From Betaproteobacteria bacterium (GTDB taxonomy: Bacteria > Pseudomonadota > Gammaproteobacteria > Burkholderiales > JAHFRG01): a stretch of DNA of 9,211 nucleotides. Shown one piece after another: positions 1-6,197 of this stretch. The translations under genes and the position numbers were made by a program. The DNA is taken from NCBI GenBank assembly GCA_023258935.1, contig JAHFRG010000029.1, forward strand, positions 1 through 9,211, in the 5' to 3' direction. Every line of letters begins with the position of its first letter. Position 1 is the stretch's first letter. Below the pieces are notes generated by a model. That model had not been told where the DNA came from. It saw only the letters and a list, made by a program, of their open reading frames with translations, and did no database searches.

Positions 1-623
1 AAGCTTTTTGAGGCGACGATAAATAGTGTGGATTCCGGGTTGAGCGGCTTGATTGTTTCTGCAAGATGAGTGCCGTCCACATTGGAGACAAAATGCAGTC
101 TTAGGTGCGGGCTGCCATAGGGTTTCAGCGCTTCGCTTGCCATCAGCGGACCGAGATACGAGCCGCCGATGCCGATATTGACCACATCAGTAAAAGACTT
201 GCCGCTGTGCCCCATGGCATTGCCGCTGCGCACCGCGTCGGAAAACCTGCGCATGTGGTCGAGGTTTCTCTGCACCTCTCGCCTAATATCCTTCCCGTCC
301 AGATTTAACGGCTTCCGAGACGGGTTGCGCAAAGCAGTATGCAAAGCGGCGCGGTTTTCGCTGGTGTTGATTTTTTCCCCGCTGAACATTTTTTCCGCCC
401 AGCGTTTGACACCGGCCTGCTCGGCAAGCGCGAGAAGGAGTTGCATCGTCTCATCGTTAATCAGGTTTTTCGAATAGTCCAGCAGCATGCCGTTTAAGTG
501 CAGCGAGAATTTTTCAAAGCGCTGCGGGTCTTTTTCGAACAACTCCCGCATGTGGCGCTGCGCCATGATTTTCTGGTGCGCTTGTAAAGCTTTCCAGGCC
601 GGAGATTGGGTAAGCTGGGACAT
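1..623 (-). CDS. pgi: Glucose-6-phosphate isomerase, N-terminal part (cut by window edge)
   Basis: Interconverts glucose 6-phosphate and fructose 6-phosphate in the cytoplasm, for glycolysis and gluconeogenesis. About 207 codons are visible, against roughly 550 for the whole family; the rest lies beyond the left edge. The translation starts MSQLTQSPAWKALQAHQ and contains the phosphosugar-binding signature VVNIGIGGSYLGP at about residues 147-159, followed by HFVSNVDGTH and FIVASKS, all typical of bacterial Pgi. Start: the ATG at 621-623 is the only reasonable choice, because an in-frame TAA lies about 21 bases upstream and the N-terminus matches the family. The Shine-Dalgarno sequence is poor. 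The gene follows the phasin on the same strand but is separated from it by a strong terminator, so it is probably transcribed independently. No frameshift is seen. The identity is secure; only the C-terminal half is unseen. Confidence 0.95.
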   Translation of the reverse strand, partial: MSQLTQSPAWKALQAHQKIMAQRHMRELFEKDPQRFEKFSLHLNGMLLDYSKNLINDETMQLLLALAEQAGVKRWAEKMFSGEKINTSENRAALHTALRNPSRKPLNLDGKDIRREVQRNLDHMRRFSDAVRSGNAMGHSGKSFTDVVNIGIGGSYLGPLMASEALKPYGSPHLRLHFVSNVDGTHLAETIKPLNPESTLFIVASKS

Positions 624-633
624 GATTTGTTCT

Positions 634-668
634 GGAGCCGGTTAAAGAGTTCTGAGCAACCCGGTTCC
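634..668 (-). other. Imperfect inverted repeat in the pgi leader
   Basis: The arms at 634-643 (GGAGCCGGTT) and 658-668 (AACCCGGTTCC) pair over about 10 bp, with one bulged C and one G-U pair, around a 14-base loop. It lies 11 bases upstream of the pgi start, inside the likely 5' leader. No T-run follows on either strand, so it is not an intrinsic terminator. It could be a leader structure, an mRNA-stabilising hairpin or chance. A weak -10-like TAAAAT lies just upstream in the pgi direction, without a good -35. Confidence 0.3.
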
Positions 669-709
669 GCGACATTTTACGTGCTTTTGGGCTACTTACA
701 CACAAATAA

Positions 710-737
710 AAAGCCCCCGGTTTAGCACGGGGGCTTT
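710..737 (-). terminator. Rho-independent terminator of the phasin gene
   Basis: A perfect 10-bp GC-rich stem (AAAGCCCCCG at 710-719, CGGGGGCTTT at 728-737) encloses an 8-base loop. On the minus strand it is followed by a T-rich tail (TTTTTATTTG). It begins 16 bases after the phasin stop codon and isolates the phasin transcript from pgi. Confidence 0.92.
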
Positions 738-753
738 GCAGGCTTGAAGGAGC

Positions 754-1290
754 TTAAGCTGTTTTTTTCTTGCCGTGGCGGGCTTGGCTGGTCGCAGCAG
801 CAACGCCGGCTTCAGTCAATTCCGCGACTTGCTTGGCAGTCTTGGACATATTGCCGTAGACGGTATTGGCAGCGGCCATTGCTGATTTAACAGCGGCAAC
901 CGCGAAATCGGAGCCTACCGGAGCGGTTTTCACAACCTTGTCCAGAGAAGAAGCCACTGCTTTATTGAACTCGGCGGCGTGCTCTTCGAACAACTTGGTG
1001 ATTTCCGCTTGGGTTTCACTCGCCACTTCATACAGGCTGCGTGAAAAGCCCAGGGCTTTTTCAAACACAGGCTCGGCGATGGTAGATTGCAGGGCCATCA
1101 CTTCCTGCGCGTCTTTGGCTGCGATCAGTGCTTTGGCGTTCGTGGTGTTATCCGCCAGACTGGTTTTGGCTGCGGATAATTGCAAATCAAATAAACGCTC
1201 AGCAGCTTGCAGCGTGGCAGCGGTGATTCCTATTACTGTATCCAAGTTGCTTTTGTTGGCGGCAACCAGTTGCTCAGGTATGTTAAACAT
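754..1290 (-). CDS. phaP: Phasin family protein (PHA granule-associated, PhaP-like)
   Basis: Small amphipathic protein that coats intracellular polyhydroxyalkanoate granules and controls their size and number. It has 178 residues, usual for the short proteobacterial phasin family. It begins MFNIPEQLVAANKSNLDTV, typical of phasins (aromatic-rich start, then a Q/A/N-rich helix). The rest is almost entirely alanine-rich helix with no cysteine and no membrane segment. It ends in a lysine-rich tail (ARHGKKKTA). The C-terminal pattern of helices resembling AKQVAELTEAGVAAAT is common in PhaP proteins. Start: ATG at 1288-1290 with an AGGAG Shine-Dalgarno six bases upstream (1297-1301). It has its own sigma70-type promoter with putative PhaR operators and its own terminator, so it is a single-gene unit. 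Phasins are usually abundant, which fits the strong signals. The family is secure; which phasin paralogue it represents is not known. Confidence 0.93.
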   Translation of the reverse strand: MFNIPEQLVAANKSNLDTVIGITAATLQAAERLFDLQLSAAKTSLADNTTNAKALIAAKDAQEVMALQSTIAEPVFEKALGFSRSLYEVASETQAEITKLFEEHAAEFNKAVASSLDKVVKTAPVGSDFAVAAVKSAMAAANTVYGNMSKTAKQVAELTEAGVAAATSQARHGKKKTA

Positions 1291-1329
1291 GGTTTTCTCC
1301 TAATTAATAAATGATTAAACATGAAGTTT

Positions 1330-1341
1330 CTGCAGCGGCAG
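1330..1341. promoter_or_regulatory. Candidate PhaR operator, CTGC-N4-GCAG
   Basis: The sequence CTGC-AGCG-GCAG is a perfect inverted repeat of the form CTGC-N4-GCAG. This matches the CTGC-N3/4-GCAG element known as the binding site of the PHA-responsive repressor PhaR in Paracoccus. It lies in the phasin 5' leader, about 40 bases upstream of the start codon and downstream of the predicted transcription start. The position suits a repressor that leaves DNA when PHA granules form. No PhaR gene is in this window, so binding is inferred. Confidence 0.5.
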
Positions 1342-1349
1342 ATCAAATA

Positions 1350-1365
1350 TGTTGCAGTGCATCAA
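1350..1365. promoter_or_regulatory. TGC-rich operator-like motif at the phasin transcription start
   Basis: TGCA-G-TGCA (1353-1361) is an odd-centred inverted repeat just downstream of the phasin -10 box, overlapping the predicted start of transcription. The longer string GCAGTGCATCA recurs with one change in the thiolase promoter (minus strand of 3557-3567). A partial copy (GTTGCATCA on the minus strand, 1421-1429) lies upstream of the -35 box. TGC-rich sites are typical of PhaR operators in betaproteobacteria. Confidence 0.4.
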
Positions 1366-1370
1366 TTGCT

Positions 1371-1398
1371 ATTCTACTGATTTAATTGGTTGTGTCAA
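1371..1398 (-). promoter_or_regulatory. Sigma70 promoter of the phasin gene
   Basis: On the minus strand a perfect -35 box TTGACA (1393-1398) is separated by 16 bases from TAGAAT (1371-1376), one mismatch from the -10 consensus. Transcription would start near 1364, giving a leader of about 74 bases that contains the two operator-like elements. The surrounding spacer is AT-rich. Confidence 0.75.
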
Positions 1399-1479
1399 CA
1401 TATATATAGAAAATATTTTGTGATGCAACAATCACTTGGGTTAATATACGTTAAACATATATTTATCATATAGTTAGCT

Positions 1480-2202
1480 ATGGAAAACCTTTTTAAAGCT
1501 CTAGGAAATGCCTTGCTGAGCCTGTTTCACCCGAAAATTCTGGGACTTACTCTATTACCGGTTTTGCTGGCTTTTGTTTTTTGGGGCAGTCTCTCCTGGT
1601 GGTTCTGGCAGGACTGGGTGATAGGAGTGGGTCATTTGCTTGCGCAGACCCCATTGGATGAATATCTGCTGCGCCATGAAATTCATTGGCTTGCGGCATC
1701 TGTTACCACAGTGCTACTGATCTTGCTGTTGTTTCCAGTCGTCCTGGTTACAGCACTATTGGTTACTTCGGTGCTTGCGATGCCGGTGATGGTCAAACAT
1801 GTGGGTGCGCGCAATTATCCCCGGTTGGAAGAGAAACACGGCGGCACGGTTTTGGGTAGTCTATGGAATGCGTTGGTGGCGACCATAATATTTATTCTGC
1901 TGTGGATGGTGACGCTGCCGTTTTGGTTGTTTGGCCTGCCTGCTGTGGTATTGCCGGTACTGCTGTCAGCTTATTTGAGCCAGCGCCTGTTTCGCTACGA
2001 TGCACTCGCAGAGCACGCAAGCACCGATGAATTCGAGCGGGTCCTGGAGCGCTCGGGAATACGGCTCTATGTGTTGGGCGCAATACTGGCTCTTATCCAG
2101 TTTGTGCCTGTGCTCAATCTGTTTTCACCGGTTTATATCGGCCTTGCCTACATCCATTTTTGCCTGGGGGAATTGCAGCAACTCCGAAGTGGACAAGCGT
2201 AA
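1480..2202 (+). CDS. EI24 domain-containing (CysZ-like) integral membrane protein
   Basis: Inner-membrane protein of 240 residues, likely of the EI24 family, which also contains the sulfate transporter CysZ. Function here is unknown; sulfate uptake is possible but not shown. Hydrophobic segments are at about residues 20-42, 72-103, 130-166 (two adjacent helices) and 195-228. The start MENLFKALGNALLSLFHPKILGL fits the family, in which a short amphipathic N-terminus precedes the first membrane helix. Start: ATG at 1480; an in-frame TAG nine bases upstream excludes a longer form. No clear Shine-Dalgarno sequence is visible. It is the only complete plus-strand gene here, divergent from the phasin across an AT-rich 189-base spacer and convergent with the thiolase. 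No sulfur-metabolism gene is nearby. A weak plus-strand promoter (TTGTGT at 1390, TATTTT at 1414) may drive it. Confidence 0.75.
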   Translation: MENLFKALGNALLSLFHPKILGLTLLPVLLAFVFWGSLSWWFWQDWVIGVGHLLAQTPLDEYLLRHEIHWLAASVTTVLLILLLFPVVLVTALLVTSVLAMPVMVKHVGARNYPRLEEKHGGTVLGSLWNALVATIIFILLWMVTLPFWLFGLPAVVLPVLLSAYLSQRLFRYDALAEHASTDEFERVLERSGIRLYVLGAILALIQFVPVLNLFSPVYIGLAYIHFCLGELQQLRSGQA

Positions 2203-2263
2203 GCACGGCGTAGGCCAAAAACCAAGTGAGCGGCCACTGCAACCGTTCACTAAAAGAATCTAT

Positions 2264-2288
2264 GGTCAATCGGGTGTCGAGCTTGACC
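2264..2288. terminator. Weak hairpin between convergent EI24 and thiolase genes
   Basis: GGTCAA and TTGACC pair over 6 bp, and an inner TCG/CGA adds 3 bp with a two-base bulge, leaving a 5-base loop. It sits in the 105-base convergent gap, 61 bases after the EI24 stop and 19 bases after the thiolase stop. Neither strand has a clear T-run afterwards, so it may only block exonucleases or assist Rho. Weak support. Confidence 0.25.
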
Positions 2289-2307
2289 GGAACCAGCAGG
2301 CTTCAAT

Positions 2308-3498
2308 TTATATACGCTCAAATACTGCGGCGATGCCTTGGCCGCCGCCGATGCACATGGTGACTAATCCATAGCGCCCGCCGGAGCGCTGCAATTCATA
2401 CATGGCCTTGATGGTGAGAATGCAACCTGTGGCGCCAATGGGATGGCCCAAAGCAATCGCGCCGCCGTTGGGATTGACTTTCTGAGGATTCATTCCAAGT
2501 TCTTTGCTTACTCCCATCGCCTGAGCGGCAAAGGCTTCGTTGGACTCGATGACATCCATTTGCTCCAGCTTCAACCCGGCTTTTTCCAATGCTTTGCGCA
2601 CCGCCGGTACCGGTCCCATGCCCATGATTTTTGGATCCACTCCGGAATGGGCATAAGCGAGCATCCGCATCATGGGTTTGAGTCCTCTTTTTGCAGCAGC
2701 GCCTTTTTCCATCAGCACCACGGCCGCAGCGGCATCGTTGATGCCAGAGGCATTGCCAGCGGTGACCGTACCGTTTTCCTTCTGGAAAACTGCCCTAAGC
2801 TTGGCCATGCCTTCAATGCTGGCGTCGCTGCGCACATGCTCGTCGGTTTCGAACATCACCGGGCCTTTTTTGGTCTTGAGTTCGATGGGAAGGATTTGCT
2901 CCTTGAAGTAACCCTTGGCAATCGCGTTGGCTGCGCGTTTGTGACTTTCAACGGCAAACGCATCTTGCTCGGAACGGGAAAGCTTGCAGCGCGAGGCCAC
3001 ATTTTCGGCAGTAACGCCCATGTGTAAAGTGTCGAAAGGATCAGTCAGCGCGCCAACCATCATGTCTATGACGCCGCCGTCATTCATGCGCTGTCCCCAG
3101 CGCAGGCTTGGCATCAGATATCCACCGCGGCTCATGCTCTCAGCACCGCCTGCCACCGCGACGTCGATATCGCCAAGCAAAATGTGTTGAGAAGCGCTGA
3201 CGATGGCTTGCAGACCGCTGCCGCATAAGCGGTTCAAGGTCAAAGCCGGGGTCTCTTGGGGGAGACCGCCTTTTATACATGCCACGCGGGCAAGATACAT
3301 GTCCTTGGCCTCGGTATGGATCACGTTGCCAAACACGCAATGGCCGACTTCCTTGGGATCTACCTTGGCGCGGCTCACCGCTTCTTTCACGACCCGGGCT
3401 GCTAACTCGGTTGGCGCAAAATCCTTGAGGCTGGCGCCATAATCGCCAATAGCCGTGCGCACACCGCTGACCACCACTACTTCACGTGAATTGTTCAT
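2308..3498 (-). CDS. bktB: Beta-ketothiolase (acetyl-CoA C-acyltransferase), BktB-like
   Basis: Cytoplasmic thiolase that condenses two acyl-CoA molecules to beta-ketoacyl-CoA or does the reverse cleavage. It feeds polyhydroxyalkanoate synthesis or works in fatty-acid breakdown. All family marks are present: the acyl-enzyme cysteine in NRLCGSGLQAIVSA (Cys92), NEAFAAQ, GHPIGATG (His352) and the second catalytic cysteine in MCIGGGQG (Cys382). Length 396 residues is normal. From memory, EVVVVSGVRTAIG, DMYLxRVA, HMGVTAENVA and GIAAxFERI match Cupriavidus BktB more closely than PhaA; this is recall, not a search. Start: the ATG at 3496-3498 sits eight bases after AAAGGA. An in-frame ATG six bases earlier (3504) is only two bases from it and less likely. 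The gene follows hslO by 119 bases but has its own -10 box and a motif shared with the phasin promoter. No phaB or phaC is in view. Confidence 0.9.
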   Translation of the reverse strand: MNNSREVVVVSGVRTAIGDYGASLKDFAPTELAARVVKEAVSRAKVDPKEVGHCVFGNVIHTEAKDMYLARVACIKGGLPQETPALTLNRLCGSGLQAIVSASQHILLGDIDVAVAGGAESMSRGGYLMPSLRWGQRMNDGGVIDMMVGALTDPFDTLHMGVTAENVASRCKLSRSEQDAFAVESHKRAANAIAKGYFKEQILPIELKTKKGPVMFETDEHVRSDASIEGMAKLRAVFQKENGTVTAGNASGINDAAAAVVLMEKGAAAKRGLKPMMRMLAYAHSGVDPKIMGMGPVPAVRKALEKAGLKLEQMDVIESNEAFAAQAMGVSKELGMNPQKVNPNGGAIALGHPIGATGCILTIKAMYELQRSGGRYGLVTMCIGGGQGIAAVFERI

Positions 3499-3539
3499 CT
3501 TCATGATCCTTTTATCCGTTGAAAAAAACGCAAGGCATA

Positions 3540-3568
3540 ATTATAAATGATCTTAATGACGCACTGCA
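3540..3568 (-). promoter_or_regulatory. Probable promoter of the thiolase gene
   Basis: The minus strand has a perfect -10 box TATAAT (3540-3545) and, 17 bases upstream, a poor -35 hexamer TGCAGT (3563-3568). The expected leader is about 35 bases. A good -10 with a weak -35 suggests an activated or otherwise controlled promoter. Confidence 0.5.
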
Positions 3569-3571
3569 CAA
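3557..3571. promoter_or_regulatory. TGC-rich motif overlapping the thiolase -35 region
   Basis: On the minus strand this reads TTGTGCAGTGCGTCA. GCAGTGC followed by R-TCA is identical, apart from the R, to the motif at the phasin transcription start (1354-1364). Its position over the -35 box suits a repressor. The regulator is not in the window; PhaR is the natural candidate by inference. Confidence 0.35.
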
Positions 3572-3617
3572 TAGAAGTTTACCCCTATAACTGATTACCG
3601 TCGAGGCAATGTATTTG

Positions 3618-4493
3618 CTAATGGCGTGTCGGATTGATGCGTGTGATGATTTCGGCGGCGAACACTTGCTCTGCATCCACCGGGTCAAACAGGTAGCTAC
3701 GGTTACAGAACTCGCAACGCACTTCCACAGCACCGCGTTCCTCCAGCACTGAGCGCACTTCGCTGTAGCCCAATATACGCAGCATATCGGTAACGTTTTC
3801 GCGCGTACAGGAGCAGCGGAAGCTCACCGGTTTCACTCTGAAAACGCGGATGTCTTCCTCATGATACAGGCGGTGGATTATTTGTTGCGCTGACAGTTGC
3901 AGCAGTTCGTCGCGCTCAATGCTGGAGGCAAGCAATACGGCACGGTTCCAGGCGTCATGGTCTTTGCTTTCAGGTGCAGGCAGGCGTTGCAAAAGCAGGC
4001 CTGAGGCTTGAGCGTCGTCCACCGCCAGCCACAAGCGCGTTTCCAGCTGTTCAGACCCCGCCATGTAATGTTCCAGCACCTGTGCTACCGTGCTGCCCTC
4101 GAGATTGACGATGCCCTGATAGCTGTGTTTGCCCTCGAGCGGGTTGATGGTGATGACAAAACGCCCGGCGCCGAGCAGTTCCTTAAGCGGCATGTCGGAG
4201 AGCACGCCTTCCCATTTTGCAGTGGCGCGCAAATTAAGTTCAGAGGAGCATTCCACTACCAATAGCTGCACCGGCCCTCTACCTTGCATCTGCATGGTCA
4301 TGGTGCCGGAAAATTTGAGGGTGGAGGCAAGCAACGCTGCCGCGGCCATGAGTTCCCCCAGCAGGGAGCGCAATGCCGGCGGATAATCGTGACGTTCCAG
4401 CACCGCGCGCCAAGTCGCCCCGAGATGCACGATTTCCCCTCTAACAGGCGCATGCTCAAAAACAAACCGTTGCAACGTGTCATGATATTTCAT
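3618..4493 (-). CDS. hslO: Redox-regulated molecular chaperone Hsp33
   Basis: Cytoplasmic holdase chaperone, inactive when reduced and zinc-bound; oxidants form disulfides, release zinc and switch it on to protect unfolding proteins. The protein has 291 residues, a normal length. The N-terminal substrate-binding domain covers about residues 1-180 and includes MTMQMQGRGPVQLLVVEC and PLEGKHSYQGIV, typical of the family. The C-terminal redox switch has all four zinc cysteines: Cys227 and Cys229 in CSC, Cys260 and Cys263 in CEFC, followed by YLFDPVDAEQVF. Start: ATG at 4491-4493; the ribosome-binding site is poor, which suggests translation coupled to the upstream glycosyltransferase gene, whose stop is 24 bases away. 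It is the last gene of the M48-kdoO-glycosyltransferase-hslO run. No intrinsic terminator follows. The identity is firm. Confidence 0.96.
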   Translation of the reverse strand: MKYHDTLQRFVFEHAPVRGEIVHLGATWRAVLERHDYPPALRSLLGELMAAAALLASTLKFSGTMTMQMQGRGPVQLLVVECSSELNLRATAKWEGVLSDMPLKELLGAGRFVITINPLEGKHSYQGIVNLEGSTVAQVLEHYMAGSEQLETRLWLAVDDAQASGLLLQRLPAPESKDHDAWNRAVLLASSIERDELLQLSAQQIIHRLYHEEDIRVFRVKPVSFRCSCTRENVTDMLRILGYSEVRSVLEERGAVEVRCEFCNRSYLFDPVDAEQVFAAEIITRINPTRH

Positions 4494-4517
4494 GGCAGAA
4501 TTTATTAAGACGTAAAA

Positions 4518-6185
4518 TTATTGCGCAGTAGTCGGGCGTTGATACAGGTAGTAACGCTCAATGCGGTCTCCCGGGCGGCTGCCTTCCCAGATTTTTTCCC
4601 AGTCGGCGCCGGCAGAAGGTTGACCCTGCGCCCTGCTCATGATCAACAGCAGTTTGCAATCCACTGTGCCGCTGATATCCGAACGTTGAGTGATGATGCC
4701 CGCATAATATTCCAGCATCGCGCGCTGCGTTTCGCCCAGATTACGGCTTGAAATGCATTGATATTGTGCCGGCAGCGATTGCTGCAGGGAGGAAAACACC
4801 CAGCGGTAGTTTTTGCTGGCATCTAGCCATGGCAGCCAAAGTGTCATGGCCAGCATCCACACCATGGTCATGCCGCCCGCCCAGTTAATGATGGAGCGGC
4901 GGTTGGAGCGGCCGATACGGCTGATCAGCGCGAACCAACCTAAAGTGAATGCTACGGCTACTAACAAATGGAACATATTGAACGGCAGGCTGTATCCCGG
5001 CAAATAATTATTAAGCCAAGCCGCAACGCCGCTTGGGTAGCCGGTTATTAAGCTAAACCAGCCCAACCACAGTCCACCCGCCAGCAACCCGAAGGTCATT
5101 ATGCCGAACCAGTCGAGCGCGCTCGCTGCGCCGCGCCGCAAGGTTTCAAGTGCGGGAGTGGCGAGCAGCGCTAGAGGGAGCAGAAAAGGCAGCGCGTCCA
5201 GATCATGCGTGTCAGTGTCGAGGCTCAATAGGGCAAACAACGCTGCGAACAGGGTGAGCGGCAGCTGGATCTCGGGTTTGGCGAGGCCCTTGCGGCCGCC
5301 CCGCCACAGAGTCCACAGCGCGAGCGGCAGCGCTGGCCAGGCAAACCATGGTATGTTTTTCAAAAAGTACAGAGCCGAAAGTTCATTTCCGGGCGGGGCG
5401 AACCCAAACAGACGCCCAAGGTCTTTCACCCAGAACCATTGTGCAAAGAGTTCTGGCGAGCGCTGGTACAGTGCAACAGGCCAGATGATGAGCCAGGGGG
5501 CTGACGCGATGACGGCAAATAGCACGCATAAAGCATAATTGCGATTGCGCCAAGGCTTAAACAGTGCGGGCAACAGCAGGCAGGTAAAGACCATCACCAT
5601 AGGGGCGAGAGTGCCGCGGGACATGAAACCTATCCCGATCCCGGTTCCAGTAAGCAATCCGGCCAGCAGCGGGCGTTTCTGGTTCAAGGCAAGGCCGTAA
5701 AGACACAACGCAAAACCAGCGAGCAAGCCAAGATCGGAGATAAGCTGGTGTGAGCGCACCAGCAAGCCCACGCTGCCTATCAGAATCAAGACCGTCATGG
5801 TTCCATGTCCCCTGCCGTACAGTGCTTGTCCACACATCCCCATGAGAATTATCGTGAGTGCCATGTAAAAACCGCTGGCAAGACGTGCTGCATCGTGCAA
5901 GGGCAGCACTGAAGAAAAAACTTTGGCAAACAACGCCGCGCTTAAGTAGAAAAGTGGCGGCTTATCCATAGAAGGCTCACCAGCCAGGGTCGGAACCACC
6001 CATTCGCCGGTGTTGATAATGTGATGCACCAGCCCGAAGTTCGCCGCTTCATCCGGTTTCCAGGGTTCGTGGCCTATTAGCCCGGCAAGGATCCAGACAA
6101 GGCAAAACAGGCAGGTGGCGGCAAGGTGCGAAAGCTTGACGGAGGGAGCCCGCGTCGCGCCAAAAATAGTTTCCATAGAATTCAT
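4518..6185 (-). CDS. ArnT-like GT-C glycosyltransferase (GT39 type), inner membrane
   Basis: Polytopic inner-membrane transferase that uses a polyprenyl-phosphate-linked sugar donor and acts on the periplasmic side. The protein has 555 residues, close to E. coli ArnT. The first membrane helix is at about residues 19-38. It is followed by the periplasmic loop HEPWKPDEAANF, with the acidic pair Asp45-Glu46 expected of GT-C catalytic sites, and by DKPPLFY (74-80), typical of GT39-like proteins. Around ten further hydrophobic segments reach residue about 455. The last 100 residues are soluble, with Cys477 and Cys510 able to form a disulfide. Start: ATG at 6185, five bases after GGA; a second ATG lies at 6176. 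It is 12 bases after kdoO and 24 before hslO, so part of one operon. The link to a Kdo hydroxylase suggests it decorates lipid A or the Kdo region of lipopolysaccharide. The sugar and acceptor are unknown, so no arnT symbol is assigned. Confidence 0.85.
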   Translation of the reverse strand: MNSMETIFGATRAPSVKLSHLAATCLFCLVWILAGLIGHEPWKPDEAANFGLVHHIINTGEWVVPTLAGEPSMDKPPLFYLSAALFAKVFSSVLPLHDAARLASGFYMALTIILMGMCGQALYGRGHGTMTVLILIGSVGLLVRSHQLISDLGLLAGFALCLYGLALNQKRPLLAGLLTGTGIGIGFMSRGTLAPMVMVFTCLLLPALFKPWRNRNYALCVLFAVIASAPWLIIWPVALYQRSPELFAQWFWVKDLGRLFGFAPPGNELSALYFLKNIPWFAWPALPLALWTLWRGGRKGLAKPEIQLPLTLFAALFALLSLDTDTHDLDALPFLLPLALLATPALETLRRGAASALDWFGIMTFGLLAGGLWLGWFSLITGYPSGVAAWLNNYLPGYSLPFNMFHLLVAVAFTLGWFALISRIGRSNRRSIINWAGGMTMVWMLAMTLWLPWLDASKNYRWVFSSLQQSLPAQYQCISSRNLGETQRAMLEYYAGIITQRSDISGTVDCKLLLIMSRAQGQPSAGADWEKIWEGSRPGDRIERYYLYQRPTTAQ

Positions 6186-6197
6186 TTCAATCCGAAG

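Noticed and set aside
1..6. Window begins exactly with AAGCTT (HindIII site)
   Set aside because: The same hexamer occurs elsewhere in the window and pgi runs straight through it, so it carries no biological meaning.
866..1303. A 145-codon plus-strand reading frame opposite the phasin
   Set aside because: Exact antisense of an alanine-rich gene; such genes give long open mirror frames. The phasin has promoter, Shine-Dalgarno and terminator, while this frame has none and no recognisable family.
1401..1470. AT-rich tract with repeated ATAT as possible origin or phase-variable repeat
   Set aside because: The runs are short and imperfect, with no DnaA boxes or tandem unit; ordinary divergent promoter DNA explains it.
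2000..2374. A 124-codon plus-strand frame overlapping the end of the EI24 gene and the thiolase end
   Set aside because: It overlaps two better genes in other frames, lacks a ribosome-binding site and shows no known domain.
2443..3027. A 194-codon plus-strand reading frame inside the thiolase gene
   Set aside because: It lies wholly opposite conserved thiolase codons and has no family resemblance or ribosome-binding site.
3594..3610. ATTACC/GGCAAT hairpin after hslO
   Set aside because: Only 6 bp with one G-U pair and no T-run; too weak to call a terminator.
3512..3733. A 73-codon minus-strand frame between hslO and the thiolase
   Set aside because: Its first half is an out-of-frame reading of the hslO zinc-switch region and the rest covers the thiolase promoter; no family resemblance.
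5101..5538. A 145-codon plus-strand frame opposite the glycosyltransferase
   Set aside because: Basic, serine-rich low-complexity translation typical of an antisense shadow; the minus strand has a clear membrane protein.
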